The notes below the pieces were generated by a model. That model saw only the letters and a program-made list of their open reading frames with translations. It did not search any database and was not told the origin of the DNA. The position numbers were made by a program, and so were the translations under genes. Below are positions 52,516 through 62,439 of a DNA stretch of 64,000 nt, in pieces (within the stretch, counting starts at the first letter, position 1; the number at the start of each line of letters is the position of its first letter). The stretch is from CAYQVO01 sp964421085 (GTDB lineage Bacteria > Bdellovibrionota_C > UBA2361 > CAYQVO01). The DNA lies in the NCBI GenBank assembly GCA_964421085.1, contig CAYQVO010000005.1:60773-124772 (forward strand). Reading direction: 5' to 3'.

Positions 52516-52737
52516 TTTAAGTCCCGTGGCGCCCTTTTCTTTTATTGCCCGAGTCATTATCCTTATAGGAATGGAAGGCCCGGTCCTGTCGACCCTAAAA
52601 TACTGTGGTCGTTCAGAAATTTAGTGGAGAAAGTTCTCTCCAGGCCCGCATCTTAATTTGGCAGGGTACTTTCGAGAGCGCGAAGTCACGGAGCCTGCAC
52701 GGGAACTCTTTTTTAGTTACCAAACAACTGGAGTCGT

Positions 52738-55194
52738 ATGAAAGCATCTGAAAACAACAGCATCCCTCTTCTGGCGCTGCGCGAACTCGTGGTCTTTCCG
52801 CAGCAGGTTGTTCCGCTTTTCGTGGGAAGGGAAAAAAGTGTGAGAGCCATTGAAGAGGCCCAGCGGCGGAACTGCTACATAATGCTCGCCGCTCAGAAAG
52901 ACGCGCGGACCAGCAATCCCGGTGAGAAAGACATTTATCAGATCGGAACACTCGGCGAAGTCGTGCAGCTGATCCGCCTTGCCGATGGACCGATTAAAGT
53001 CCTTGTGGAAGGAAAGGCGCGCGCGCGAATCAAAAAGTTTCATGACGGCGAGGAATTCATAACAGTCGAGGCTGAAGAGATTCAGATCCCGATTGAGATG
53101 ACGACGGAAGTCAAAGCGCTCATGCGTTCAGTGAACGTCACTTTTGACAACTACGTCAAGCTTGGGAAGAAGGTTAATCCCGAGATGATCATGCAGGTGA
53201 ACGCGATTGAAGATCCATCGCGACTAGCGGACGCCATTGTGGTCCAGCTTAACGTGAAACTGGAAGACCGTCAGGACATTCTGGAAACAATTCCTCCTCA
53301 GGAACGCCTGGACAAAATTCTCGGACACATGAAGTCGGAGATTGAGATTCTGCAGGTGGAAAAGCGCATTCGCAATCGCGTGAAGAAGCAGATGGAGAAG
53401 ACTCAGAAAGAATACTACCTGAACGAGCAGATGCGCGCGATCCAGAAAGAACTCGGCGAAAAGGACGATTTCAGGAACGAAATTCAGGAGCTCGAAGAAA
53501 AGCTCAAAGCAAAGGACATGCCTGATGACGCCCGCGAGAAGACGGAAAAGGAAATCCGGAAACTGAAGATGATGTCGCCAATGTCGGCCGAAGCGACCGT
53601 TGTGCGCAACTACGTGGACTGGATGCTGGCGCTGCCCTGGAACGAGATCTCCGAGGACGAAATAGATATCAGGAAAGCTCACGAAGTGCTTGAAGCCGAC
53701 CACTACGGACTCGAAAAGGTGAAGGAACGTATCCTTGAATATCTTGCGGTGCAGAAGCTGGTGGAGAAACAGAAAGGGCCTATACTCTGCCTTGTCGGAC
53801 CTCCGGGCGTTGGAAAGACATCGCTCGGCCGCTCGATCGCGAGAGCAACGAACCGGGAATTTATACGTGTGGCTCTTGGCGGCGTAAGAGACGAAGCCGA
53901 GATTCGCGGGCACAGACGCACCTACATTGGAGCCCTGCCCGGGAAGGTCATCCAGTCTTTGAAGAAAGCAGGGAAGAGCAATCCTGTGTTCCTGCTCGAT
54001 GAAGTCGACAAGATGTCCACTGATTTCAGAGGCGACCCGTCGTCGGCGCTGCTTGAAGTGCTTGACCCCGAGCAGAACGACACCTTCAACGATCACTACC
54101 TCGACTGCGACTATGACCTGTCGAAGGTGATGTTCGTTACAACAGCCAATATGCTTCACACGATTCCGGAACCGCTGAAGGACAGAATGGAAATTCTGTA
54201 CCTGTCGGGGTATACCGAGCTTGAAAAACTTGCGATTGCGAAGAAATACCTTGTCGAGAAGCAGCGCAAGGCCAACGGACTCGAAGAACAGCAGATCGAA
54301 ATAGTTGAAGATGCGCTTGTTGAAATAATCAGATCGTATACACGGGAAGCAGGTGTCAGAGCGCTCGAGAAGGCGATTGCGACTTTATGCCGCAAAGCAG
54401 CAGTCGAGATTGTGGAGAAAGGTTCTGACCACCTCGTGAAAATCGAAGCGCAGTCCCTTCCATTTTTCCTCGGACAGCCGAAATACCGGCACGGCAAGAA
54501 GGAAGAGGAAAATCAGGTCGGCACCGTCACAGGTCTTGCGTGGACCGACAAGGGTGGAGAACTGCTCACAATTGAAACGACGATTCTTCCGGGCAAAGGG
54601 AGGCTGCAGATTACCGGAAAACTCGGTGATGTAATGCAGGAATCAGCACGCGCGGCGTTGAGCTATGTGCGCTCGCGGCACGCTTTCCTCGGTCTTCCGA
54701 AGGATTTCTATGACAAAATCGACATCCATGTGCACGTTCCGGAGGGTGCGATTCCGAAGGATGGCCCGTCAGCCGGTATTGCGATGGCGACCTCGATGGT
54801 TTCGGCACTGACTGGAATTCCGATTGATCGCGAAGTCGCGATGACCGGTGAGATTACACTGCGTGGAAATGTTCTTCCTATCGGCGGCTTGAAGGAGAAA
54901 GCGCTTGCGGGTCATCGAGGCGGCATCAAGCGGATTCTTCTTCCGTTCGAGAATGAGAACGAGATCGAAGAAATCCCCGCCATTGTCCGGGCGGAACTGG
55001 AGCTTATTCCGGTGAAGCATATGGACGAGGTGCTTCGTGAGTCGTTCCGGTATGCGTCTCTGTCGACTTTCTTCAAGGTCCTCGAACGTAAGAGCACTAC
55101 TGATATTCTGCTCTACGAGGATATGAACGGAAAGAAGGGCAGGGGCGAGAGGGAAACGCAGGAGCAGATGGCGGCGGATATCGTGACGCATTGA
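52738..55194 (+). CDS. lon: ATP-dependent Lon protease, copy 2
   Basis: 818 residues, LonA order. It begins IPLLALRELVVFPQQVVPLF, has a coiled helical middle (TQKEYYLNEQMRAIQKELGE), Walker A GPPGVGKTSLG, Walker B VFLLDEVDKMS, and the protease dyad in DGPSAGI (Ser about 678) and GGLKEKALA (Lys about 719). A charged 35-residue tail (ending EQMAADIVTH) extends beyond the usual end. This is the copy in the conserved tig-clpPX-lon setting, so it is probably the housekeeping Lon; the copy at 14999 is the stress-linked one. Confidence 0.97.
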   Translation: MKASENNSIPLLALRELVVFPQQVVPLFVGREKSVRAIEEAQRRNCYIMLAAQKDARTSNPGEKDIYQIGTLGEVVQLIRLADGPIKVLVEGKARARIKKFHDGEEFITVEAEEIQIPIEMTTEVKALMRSVNVTFDNYVKLGKKVNPEMIMQVNAIEDPSRLADAIVVQLNVKLEDRQDILETIPPQERLDKILGHMKSEIEILQVEKRIRNRVKKQMEKTQKEYYLNEQMRAIQKELGEKDDFRNEIQELEEKLKAKDMPDDAREKTEKEIRKLKMMSPMSAEATVVRNYVDWMLALPWNEISEDEIDIRKAHEVLEADHYGLEKVKERILEYLAVQKLVEKQKGPILCLVGPPGVGKTSLGRSIARATNREFIRVALGGVRDEAEIRGHRRTYIGALPGKVIQSLKKAGKSNPVFLLDEVDKMSTDFRGDPSSALLEVLDPEQNDTFNDHYLDCDYDLSKVMFVTTANMLHTIPEPLKDRMEILYLSGYTELEKLAIAKKYLVEKQRKANGLEEQQIEIVEDALVEIIRSYTREAGVRALEKAIATLCRKAAVEIVEKGSDHLVKIEAQSLPFFLGQPKYRHGKKEEENQVGTVTGLAWTDKGGELLTIETTILPGKGRLQITGKLGDVMQESARAALSYVRSRHAFLGLPKDFYDKIDIHVHVPEGAIPKDGPSAGIAMATSMVSALTGIPIDREVAMTGEITLRGNVLPIGGLKEKALAGHRGGIKRILLPFENENEIEEIPAIVRAELELIPVKHMDEVLRESFRYASLSTFFKVLERKSTTDILLYEDMNGKKGRGERETQEQMAADIVTH

Positions 55195-55329
55195 TGGCGG
55201 CAATCCGAACTTGGAGTCGTGGCGGAGCGGCGCCTCTAAGATTCGGATGATGCCATTCTCCCGCCACCCACTCCTATTCCGGCTATCTGAATTTGCACTG
55301 CCCGCAATTCGCGCGTTCTCAGCAAAAAG

Positions 55330-55357
55330 TTGACAATCTTCATAATGAAGAGATATT
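55330..55357 (+). promoter_or_regulatory. probable cas operon promoter
   Basis: TTGACA (55330-55335), 16 bases and GATATT (55352-55357) lie about 75 bases ahead of the cas3 ATG in the 238-base gap after lon. No other promoter-like pair is visible, and all eight cas genes follow on the same strand with gaps of 25 bases or less, so one transcript is likely. Confidence 0.5.
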
Positions 55358-55432
55358 CGGATCTCAGGGGATCAAACTGACTCCAGAGACTTTCGTCGCG
55401 GGCTTTCTCCGCCAATCGCTAAGGTAAAGAAA

Positions 55433-57973
55433 ATGGTGGATCTGACGTCATGCGTTTTCTGGGCTAAAACGACAAAGGATGGCAGTCCGGGTATATCAGT
55501 TTCTGAACATATGGACACGGTGGCGCAGACAGCCCGTATACTTGCCGGCTTTCAAGAGAACACTCTTGAGAGACTGGGGCTCCATATCGAGGATGCAGCA
55601 AGTCTGGCCGGGCTTCACGACATTGGAAAAATATCCGGTGGTTTTCAGAGGAAATGTACCAAGTGGCTCGAAAAATATTCTCTGGTCGAGGAAAACAGGC
55701 TCAACCGCTGGGATGCCTGGGCGAAAGACCACGCCAGAACCTCTCAGTTCACTATGCAGCATATTCTGGAAGATAGTGGGTATCCAAAAGCTCAGGCAGC
55801 CATCTGGGCAATGGCTATAGGCGCTCATCATGGGAGACCATGCTGGGAAGGCGAGCAGGGCCTTCAAGAAAAGGCCGGGATGCGGAAAGAGGACGACTGG
55901 GGAGTCGCTAGAAAGGAAGCAGCTCTCCGATTTCTCGCTGAACATCCTCTCAGGAAACTTCCTGAAGTGGACTTCAACTCGCCTGCTCTTTGGTGGGTTG
56001 CCGGAATAACGACGGTCGCAGACTGGATAGCTTCTGATGAGAACATATTTGGATCCAATGAGGAAGAAATTGATCATGCCGTAGTCGAAAGACGCGTCCG
56101 AAAGTCATGCAATGATTTCGGCCTCACTAAGCCCAGTCTTAAATCAGGCCTTTCATTTCAGGAATTGTTCGATTTTCCGCCGAATCTTGTTCAGGAGCAG
56201 GCGGCTGACTTCATACAGGAGCCAGGCTTATACGTGATTGAGGCCCCCATGGGCAGCGGTAAGACAGAAGCTTCGCTTTTGGCTGCATACAGACTAATGG
56301 ATCAGGGACTGGCCACGGGTGTGTACTTTGCGTTGCCAACGCAGATAACCAGCAATCGAATCCATCTTCGCCTCAACTCGTTTGTTTCAAAAGCAGCTTC
56401 CGACGATTCTTCGACGCGTTTAATCCATCGCAATTCCTGGCTCTTCGAGAATGTCATTGTGCCGTTATCCGCCGTAGAGCACCTGACGGATGAGGAGGAT
56501 CGAGCCGATGTCCGCCGTTGGTTCTGCACGCCGAAAAGATCGATACTCGCTCCATTCGGCGTTGGGACAGTCGACCAGGCGTTGCTTTCTATAGTAGCTG
56601 CAAAGCATTTCTTCCTGCGTCGCTGCGGGCTGGCGGGAAAGGTCGTGATCATCGATGAAGTGCATTCGTATGACATGTACACAGGTACTCTGATAGACAA
56701 GTTATGCGATGCGTTGCTCCCATTGGGCTGTACGATCATTATTCTTTCAGCAACACTGACGAGGTCCCGTCGTCGATCGTTGACCACAATCGCCTCTGAA
56801 GCGGAAACCGATGGTTATCCTCTTCTCAGCGGGAAGACCGCGACAGGCAGAGCTCTCCCGGAACGAGCAGTAGCGCCGCCGCTTGACAGGCATGTTAAAG
56901 TCTCTTTCCTGGACACGGAAGATGCAAGAGCTCGCGCCACAGACGCGGCTGGCAATGGCGCAGGCGTATTGTGGATTTGTGATACCGTCGATTCCGCTCA
57001 GGAGACCTTTCATCTGTTGAAAGAAGCGGCAGCGAAAGGCGGGTTTGCCATTGGCCTTCTTCACTCCAGGTTTCCGTTCTTTTTCCGGGAAGAACTCGAA
57101 TCCGTGTGGATGGAGCGGCTGGGAAAAATGCGACAGGTGAAGCCTGCATGCATTCTCGTATCGACCCAAGTCGTGGAGCAGAGCGTTGATTTGAACGCAG
57201 ACCTCTTAGTCACGGAGCTTGCACCGACAGACATGCTTCTTCAGCGGCTTGGTCGCCTCTGGCGCCATGAATTGCCGGACCGACCACTTGCTTACCCTGA
57301 AGTTATAGTGCTGCATGAAGCGGCAACCCTGGAAGAATTACGTTCTCTTTCTGCTGCTGATATAGTGAAAAAATTCGGCCCAAAGGCGAAAGTTTACGAT
57401 CCTTATGTTCTTCTGAGAACGCTTGAGGTATGGAGGGACACCAAAGAGCTTAAAATACCTTCTCAGATTCGCGATCTCCTTCAATCCACCTACACGGAAC
57501 GTGAAGTGCAACCGAAGTCATGGGAGGTCCTTCTCCTTGGATCCGAAGGAATGAAAAGCGCGCATCGAACCCTCGCATTGATGAACACGGGAAGCGGCAT
57601 GCCGACACTGAAGGACGATGAGGGAGTTCAAACCCGGGTTAATGAGATGCCGACCGTGCCTCTGCTTCTGGTGAAGTCGAAAAACAGTGATCGGCTGGAG
57701 TTGCTCAACGGAGATGAGGTGAAACTCACAAAGAACGCTTCGTTTTCGCTCTCGACAGCCAAAGCTATTAATAAGAACGTCGTAAGCGTTCCCGAATACT
57801 TTTTTTCGGATACGCCAGATACGGACGCATGGATCGCGAGATATATTTCAAGATCTGCCCGAATTGGAGTAGTTTCAGAGGCCGGAGTTGTCACCGTGCA
57901 CGGTTTAAGGGATATCGGCATCAGATGGTCGAATGAAATAGGGGTCGTCCTGGAGAAGCCGCAGGAGGGGTAA
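55433..57973 (+). CDS. cas3: CRISPR-associated helicase/nuclease Cas3 (type I-E)
   Basis: 846 residues. The N-terminal HD nuclease has SEHMDTVAQTA, LHDIGKISGGF (HD at about residues 62-63) and IGAHHGRP. The SF2 helicase follows with APMGSGKTEASLLAAYRL, DEVHSYD and LSATLTRS, and later STQVVEQSVDLN (motif V) and LLQRLGRLWRH (motif VI). All key residues are present, so it should degrade DNA marked by Cascade. It is slightly shorter than E. coli Cas3. The stop overlaps casA by one base (TAATG). Confidence 0.96.
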   Translation: MVDLTSCVFWAKTTKDGSPGISVSEHMDTVAQTARILAGFQENTLERLGLHIEDAASLAGLHDIGKISGGFQRKCTKWLEKYSLVEENRLNRWDAWAKDHARTSQFTMQHILEDSGYPKAQAAIWAMAIGAHHGRPCWEGEQGLQEKAGMRKEDDWGVARKEAALRFLAEHPLRKLPEVDFNSPALWWVAGITTVADWIASDENIFGSNEEEIDHAVVERRVRKSCNDFGLTKPSLKSGLSFQELFDFPPNLVQEQAADFIQEPGLYVIEAPMGSGKTEASLLAAYRLMDQGLATGVYFALPTQITSNRIHLRLNSFVSKAASDDSSTRLIHRNSWLFENVIVPLSAVEHLTDEEDRADVRRWFCTPKRSILAPFGVGTVDQALLSIVAAKHFFLRRCGLAGKVVIIDEVHSYDMYTGTLIDKLCDALLPLGCTIIILSATLTRSRRRSLTTIASEAETDGYPLLSGKTATGRALPERAVAPPLDRHVKVSFLDTEDARARATDAAGNGAGVLWICDTVDSAQETFHLLKEAAAKGGFAIGLLHSRFPFFFREELESVWMERLGKMRQVKPACILVSTQVVEQSVDLNADLLVTELAPTDMLLQRLGRLWRHELPDRPLAYPEVIVLHEAATLEELRSLSAADIVKKFGPKAKVYDPYVLLRTLEVWRDTKELKIPSQIRDLLQSTYTEREVQPKSWEVLLLGSEGMKSAHRTLALMNTGSGMPTLKDDEGVQTRVNEMPTVPLLLVKSKNSDRLELLNGDEVKLTKNASFSLSTAKAINKNVVSVPEYFFSDTPDTDAWIARYISRSARIGVVSEAGVVTVHGLRDIGIRWSNEIGVVLEKPQEG

Positions 57974-59586
57974 TGAACTTAGTACATGAGCCGTGGATTC
58001 CCGTAGTCTGCCCCGATGCGAGCACGACGCGTGTTAGTCTGATGGATGTATTCATCCGCGGCACATCTTTTCCTGACCTTGCCGTTCGGCCATATGAAAG
58101 AGTTGCTTTGATGCGCCTGCTCCTCTGCATTTCACATGCGGCGCTGGAGGGACCCCTGGATTTTGAAGAGTGGCAGAAAGTCCCGGATAGGTTGCCGGAC
58201 GCCGCGGTGGATTATCTGAACAAATGGGCGGGGAGTTTCGAGTTGTTCGATCCGGTGAAGCCGTTTTGTCAGGTGGCTGATCTGAGGCCCCGGGACAAGG
58301 GAGCAGGCTCGGACTTGGGAGCCGGGTGGACCCCTGTTGATAAGCTCGACTTCTCAAGGGCATGCGGGAATATGGCGTCGCTGTTTGATCATCTTTCCCG
58401 TGGAGAGGTGAGGCGAATTCCTCCCGCCGATCTTGCAGTTTCCTTTCTCGCTTACCTGTGCTTTTCACCCGGCGGGTTGATCTCCGAAGTCCTTTGGGGC
58501 GGTCAAAAAACTTCAAAAAGCTCCAAGGATGGTCCTTGTGCGTCAGCATCGATGTACCATGCGATTTTGAGACGCGAGAACCTTGTCGCAACCCTTAACG
58601 CGAACCTCGTGCCATACTCAGAGATTGAACGTCACTACCGGGGTCCAGAAGAAGAGTGGCTTGGCAGGCCGCTATGGGAGAGATTTCCCGAAGGTCCTCA
58701 GGATCAGGCTGCAATAAGAAACGCCCGACACACCTACCTTGGGCGATTAGTTCCGCTGTCTCGAGTTATAAAGCTGCATGGTGATTGTAGTCGTATGCTG
58801 TTGGGCGAGGGCATCGGCCTTCCTGCATTCAATGACGGCAAATCGCCATTTCCTGCAGAACCTACGGGTACGGTCGTTGAATTCGAAAAAAACGGGAAGC
58901 CAGCCAGGCGTCTTTTAAGCTTTTCTCAGGGTAAAGGACTCTGGCGAGAAGTTCCAGCCCTCTCTGTTGAGCGAAGAAGCGGGATCGGTGGCCCGCTCTG
59001 TCTTGTCAACCTGCGGGACGAGGATACCGATATGATACTGATTGCAATGGCAAGAAAACAGGCCGAGGTACTGGACAGCAGTGAGGCGGTGGTTTTTGTT
59101 CCGAAAAGCATTCGCTCCTCAGATGGATGGGCGATTTACAAGAACGGAATCGAGCATGCCGAACGTGCGGCGTCACGCCTTGCCTGGGCCGTCGAGGTTT
59201 ATCGACGCGCCGTCGATGGCGGTTGGGAAGGCCGAGTGAAGAGCAACAAAAACAAAAACGAACTGAAGTCAAAGCTGGCGTCACGTTCGCTGAATCATTT
59301 CTGGACATCAGTGGAAGGATACCGTGCTTTGCTTTTGACACAGGCAGAAAAGCTCGGCACGGAGGAGGGGGTTGCCGCGGAAGCTGAGTGGGAGGAGATC
59401 CTGGTAAAGATTTCGCGTGTTGCGTACACTGCAGCGTGTCCAGCTGATACCCCGCGACAAATGCGGGCTTTTGCGGAGGGCTGGAGATGTCTTTATTCGA
59501 AGAAGGCAGCTGACGTCGAGGTGGAAGCTGCAACTGACGAAACTGATGAGGAAGAACAGGAGGAGGAAGATGTCTGCGTTGCTTGA
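57973..59586 (+). CDS. casA: Cascade large subunit Cse1/Cas8e
   Basis: 537 residues starting MNLVHEPWIPVV, the family N-terminus. Cas8e recognises the PAM and recruits Cas3. FDPVKPFCQV and FSPGGLISEVLWGGQ fit the central region, and the C-terminal four-helix bundle is followed by a run of acidic residues (TDETDEEEQEEEDV). That tail coincides with the ribosome site of the next gene, so it may be shaped by translation signals rather than function. Confidence 0.95.
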   Translation: MNLVHEPWIPVVCPDASTTRVSLMDVFIRGTSFPDLAVRPYERVALMRLLLCISHAALEGPLDFEEWQKVPDRLPDAAVDYLNKWAGSFELFDPVKPFCQVADLRPRDKGAGSDLGAGWTPVDKLDFSRACGNMASLFDHLSRGEVRRIPPADLAVSFLAYLCFSPGGLISEVLWGGQKTSKSSKDGPCASASMYHAILRRENLVATLNANLVPYSEIERHYRGPEEEWLGRPLWERFPEGPQDQAAIRNARHTYLGRLVPLSRVIKLHGDCSRMLLGEGIGLPAFNDGKSPFPAEPTGTVVEFEKNGKPARRLLSFSQGKGLWREVPALSVERRSGIGGPLCLVNLRDEDTDMILIAMARKQAEVLDSSEAVVFVPKSIRSSDGWAIYKNGIEHAERAASRLAWAVEVYRRAVDGGWEGRVKSNKNKNELKSKLASRSLNHFWTSVEGYRALLLTQAEKLGTEEGVAAEAEWEEILVKISRVAYTAACPADTPRQMRAFAEGWRCLYSKKAADVEVEAATDETDEEEQEEEDVCVA

Positions 59587-60055
59587 ATTCATCCGCTCGC
59601 GGAGGAATGATCGCGGGATGATGGCTGTCTTGAAGTGTGCTTTGACGAACGGAAAGAGACATCGTGCATGGCCTGTGCTCGGCCGTTTTAATGCGATCGG
59701 GGATTCCTTTGAGCATGTGGTAATGCAGACTATTGCGGGGCTATACGCCATGCATCCCGAGGAGGGGGAATCTGGAAACATAGGCGCTCTCTGCCGGAAG
59801 ATTGCCGACAGAAGAAACGAGAAGCGTGAAGACATCAGCAGCTCGATAAGCGCGCGTGTTCAACATCTGCTTCAGGCCGAACGGCACGAAATCTGTGACA
59901 GGGTGGTACGGATTGTATTGTATGCAAAATCGCAGTCCCTGCCAGTTGATTATGACACTCTGGAAAATGACCTTAGATGGTGGGGTCCGCGGGTGAAAAA
60001 TCGCTGGGCTTCATCTTTCTGGGGATCCGGCGGCGAGCAGCGAGTGGAGGAATAG
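59570..60055 (+). CDS. casB: Cascade small subunit Cse2
   Basis: 161 residues from MSALLEFI, with GGAGG seven bases upstream inside casA; the reading frame open to 59417 is an artefact. It is helical and basic, with RAWPVLGRFNAIGD and DEFERRL-type spacing as in Cse2, including NLRWWG-like DLRWWGPRVKNRWA at the C-terminus. Cse2 dimers line Cascade and hold the DNA strands. It overlaps casA by 17 bases. Confidence 0.9.
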   Translation: MSALLEFIRSRRNDRGMMAVLKCALTNGKRHRAWPVLGRFNAIGDSFEHVVMQTIAGLYAMHPEEGESGNIGALCRKIADRRNEKREDISSSISARVQHLLQAERHEICDRVVRIVLYAKSQSLPVDYDTLENDLRWWGPRVKNRWASSFWGSGGEQRVEE

Positions 60056-60057
60056 CC

Positions 60058-60681
60058 ATGTGGATAAGCAGGTTTTCGCTCAAGCATGACGAAGCAGCGC
60101 GAAAAAGGCTGTTTGATCTATACGCATGGCATAAAGCAGTCTGGAGTTGCTTCCCCGGGGAACCTGAAGCTTCCCGCGATTTTTTGTTCCGAGTAACGGA
60201 GACTCAGCGGGGATTTGTGTGTCAGATGGTGTCGAGAAGACAGCCCGTTCCTCCTTCCTTCACGGGGTGCGCCTGGGAGAGCAAGGAAATCCCTGAAAAG
60301 TTTTTCGCACATAAAAGGTATCAATTCGACCTTCTCGCAAATCCAACCAGGGCAGTTCTGCCTCAAGGGGAAGGAAAAGTGAACGGACGACGCGGGAAGC
60401 GAGTGGGAATTCTCGATCAAGAGGGGTTGCGATCCTGGTTTCTGCGCAAAGCGAGTGAGGGGGGCTTCAGTCTGCTTCCGGATGTGCCCCTTCAAATTGA
60501 TCCTCCGCGCTATTTGTCGTTCAGGAAGGGAAGCCGGGAAGGCACGCATGCGGGTGTGCGATTTCGCGGGGCAATAGCTGTGAATACACCGGAAATGTTC
60601 AAGCAGCGATTCGCCGAGGGGTTTGGCAGTGCAAAGGGTTTTGGCTTCGGGCTTATGATGCTGCAGCCAGTTTTCAATTGA
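60058..60681 (+). CDS. casE: crRNA-processing endonuclease Cas6e
   Basis: 207 residues, starting MWISRFSL two bases after casB. The RAMP folds end in the Gly-rich loop GFGSAKGFGFGLMMLQPV. A histidine in YAWHKAVWSCF near residue 25 is in the expected position for catalysis. Cas6e cuts the repeat hairpin and stays bound to it. It lies between casB and casC, whereas in most type I-E loci it follows cas5. Confidence 0.93.
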   Translation: MWISRFSLKHDEAARKRLFDLYAWHKAVWSCFPGEPEASRDFLFRVTETQRGFVCQMVSRRQPVPPSFTGCAWESKEIPEKFFAHKRYQFDLLANPTRAVLPQGEGKVNGRRGKRVGILDQEGLRSWFLRKASEGGFSLLPDVPLQIDPPRYLSFRKGSREGTHAGVRFRGAIAVNTPEMFKQRFAEGFGSAKGFGFGLMMLQPVFN

Positions 60682-60706
60682 ACGTATTCGTACAAAGGAA
60701 TGTGGG

Positions 60707-61750
60707 ATGAGACATATAGAATTACATATATTGCAGTCAGTGCCTGTTTCCTGCCTGAACCGGGACGATCTTAACTCGCCAAAAACCGCCGTTTTTGGAG
60801 GTGTTCCCCGGGCCAGGGTTTCCAGCCAAAGCTGGAAACGGGCAGTTCGGGAGCTGGCGAAGGAGCTGTCCCCGAAATTTGAAGGTAGACGCACACGACT
60901 TATTATGGCGCCTCTCAAGGAATCTTTGCTTGAACTTGGGTGTTCTGAGGAGGATGCATTGGCGGGAGCTAAAGCACTGGCGAATGCTCTGGCTAAACTC
61001 GACGACAAGGCGCCTGACGAGAAGGTCAGGACGATGTTTTTTACGTCTCCTGCGGAGTTGAAGGCAATTGCATCGAAATTCAAAGAGACTGGTGATGTCA
61101 AAAAATCTTTGAGGACGAATGGTTCAACGTGGTGTGACGCTGCCGACATAGCACTCTTCGGAAGGATGGTGGCGAATGATCCCTCCCTTACCGTTGAAGG
61201 AGCGGCTATGTTCAGTCATGCGCTCTCAACTCACAGGGCGGAGAGCGAAATAGACTTCTTCGCTGCGGTGGACGATTTGCAGGGAGATGACGAGGCGGGC
61301 GCAGGAATGACTGGGACGCTTGAATTCAGTTCTGCTGCATACTATCGCTTTGCCGCGGTCAATCTTGACATGCTGGCTAATGAAGATCACCTTGCAGGGC
61401 TGGAAAAGAGTGACCGCGCAGCAGTGCTGAAGAGTTTTGTCGAAGCGATACTCCGCGCGGTACCAGGCGCGCGTCGCAACTCAATGAATGCGAACACGGT
61501 TCCTGGCTACGCGCTGCTCGTGGCCCGTGAAAAGGGACATCCTGTGCAGCTTGTTAACGCCTTCGAAAAACCTGTCTACGCTCATAATGGAAAAGGGCTT
61601 ATGGAGCTGTCGATTGATGCCATAAAAGAAGAGCGCGAAGACCTTTCTTCGAAATGGGGGGTAGACTTCTCCCGGATTATTGAGGTGGGCCCCGGCTTCA
61701 GCGGGACGGTCAAGGATCTTCTCGATAAGGTTGAGGAATATGCCATCTGA
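60707..61750 (+). CDS. casC: Cascade backbone subunit Cas7e (Cse4/CasC)
   Basis: 347 residues. ELHILQSVPVSCLNRDD, PRARVSSQSWKRAVRE, MFSHALSTHRAESEIDFFAAV, and SAAYYRFAAVNLDML are characteristic of Cas7e; NTVPGYALLVAREKGHPVQL lies near the C-terminus. Six copies coat the crRNA. It overlaps casD by 11 bases. Confidence 0.96.
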   Translation: MRHIELHILQSVPVSCLNRDDLNSPKTAVFGGVPRARVSSQSWKRAVRELAKELSPKFEGRRTRLIMAPLKESLLELGCSEEDALAGAKALANALAKLDDKAPDEKVRTMFFTSPAELKAIASKFKETGDVKKSLRTNGSTWCDAADIALFGRMVANDPSLTVEGAAMFSHALSTHRAESEIDFFAAVDDLQGDDEAGAGMTGTLEFSSAAYYRFAAVNLDMLANEDHLAGLEKSDRAAVLKSFVEAILRAVPGARRNSMNANTVPGYALLVAREKGHPVQLVNAFEKPVYAHNGKGLMELSIDAIKEEREDLSSKWGVDFSRIIEVGPGFSGTVKDLLDKVEEYAI

Positions 61751-62423
61751 ACACCTCTACCTCTCACTTCTTCTGGAAGGGCCGCTTCAGTCGTGGGGAT
61801 TTGAAAGCAGGTTCAATAGACGGCAGACTGGCCTGCTGCCAACGAGGAGCGGCGTAATCGGTTTATGCTGTGCAGCGTCAGGGTGCGCCCGGGGCTCTGA
61901 AGAGGAAAAGTCAATTCTTTCGTTGTTTGCCGGGGTGGAAATGTTGATGATGGCCTTGCCGCGGCTTGACCCTGCCCGAGAGGGTAAGGAGCTGCATGTT
62001 CAGAGGCTGACAGATTTTCATACCATTAACGATACCAAGACCGCGGAGGAAAAAATCAAACCAACGCATCTCACTTTTCGCCAGTATCTGAGCGATGCAA
62101 CCTTTGGTGTTGTAATGAGAGGTTCGCGCTCGTTCATCGAGACGCTCGCTCTTCGTATTGCCGATCCTGTTTGGGGGGTATTTCTGGGCAGAAAAAACTG
62201 CATCCCATCTCGGCCGGTGTTTGCAGGGCTTTTCGAAACTGAAGACGAAGCGATAAACAAGCTTGCCGCGAACAGGAGATTGATGGAGCTTGTCCACCTG
62301 CGAGAGGTTATGTCCTTTGAGGAAGGTACTGACTCTTTGATGGTTAATCCTGTTTCGTTTGATTCCCATAATAGAAAATTCTCCCTGCAGAGAGTAAAGC
62401 TGGTGACAGGGAAGTCGGGCTGA
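61740..62423 (+). CDS. casD: Cascade subunit Cas5e
   Basis: 227 residues from MPSEHLYLSLLLEGPLQSWG, which matches the Cas5e start; the longer frame from 61680 lies in casC. Further blocks are RRQTGLLPTRSGVIGL, FHTINDTKT and LTFRQYLSDATFGVV. Cas5e caps the crRNA 5' handle. Confidence 0.95.
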   Translation: MPSEHLYLSLLLEGPLQSWGFESRFNRRQTGLLPTRSGVIGLCCAASGCARGSEEEKSILSLFAGVEMLMMALPRLDPAREGKELHVQRLTDFHTINDTKTAEEKIKPTHLTFRQYLSDATFGVVMRGSRSFIETLALRIADPVWGVFLGRKNCIPSRPVFAGLFETEDEAINKLAANRRLMELVHLREVMSFEEGTDSLMVNPVSFDSHNRKFSLQRVKLVTGKSG

Positions 62424-62439
62424 TCGCATTCTGGATCTA

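Noticed and set aside
53224..54159. 311-codon minus-strand frame inside lon copy 2
   Set aside because: Antisense shadow, His/Phe/Leu-rich, no ribosome site.
60118..61149. 343-codon minus-strand frame across cas6e and cas7
   Set aside because: Covers two supported genes on the other strand and shows no motif.
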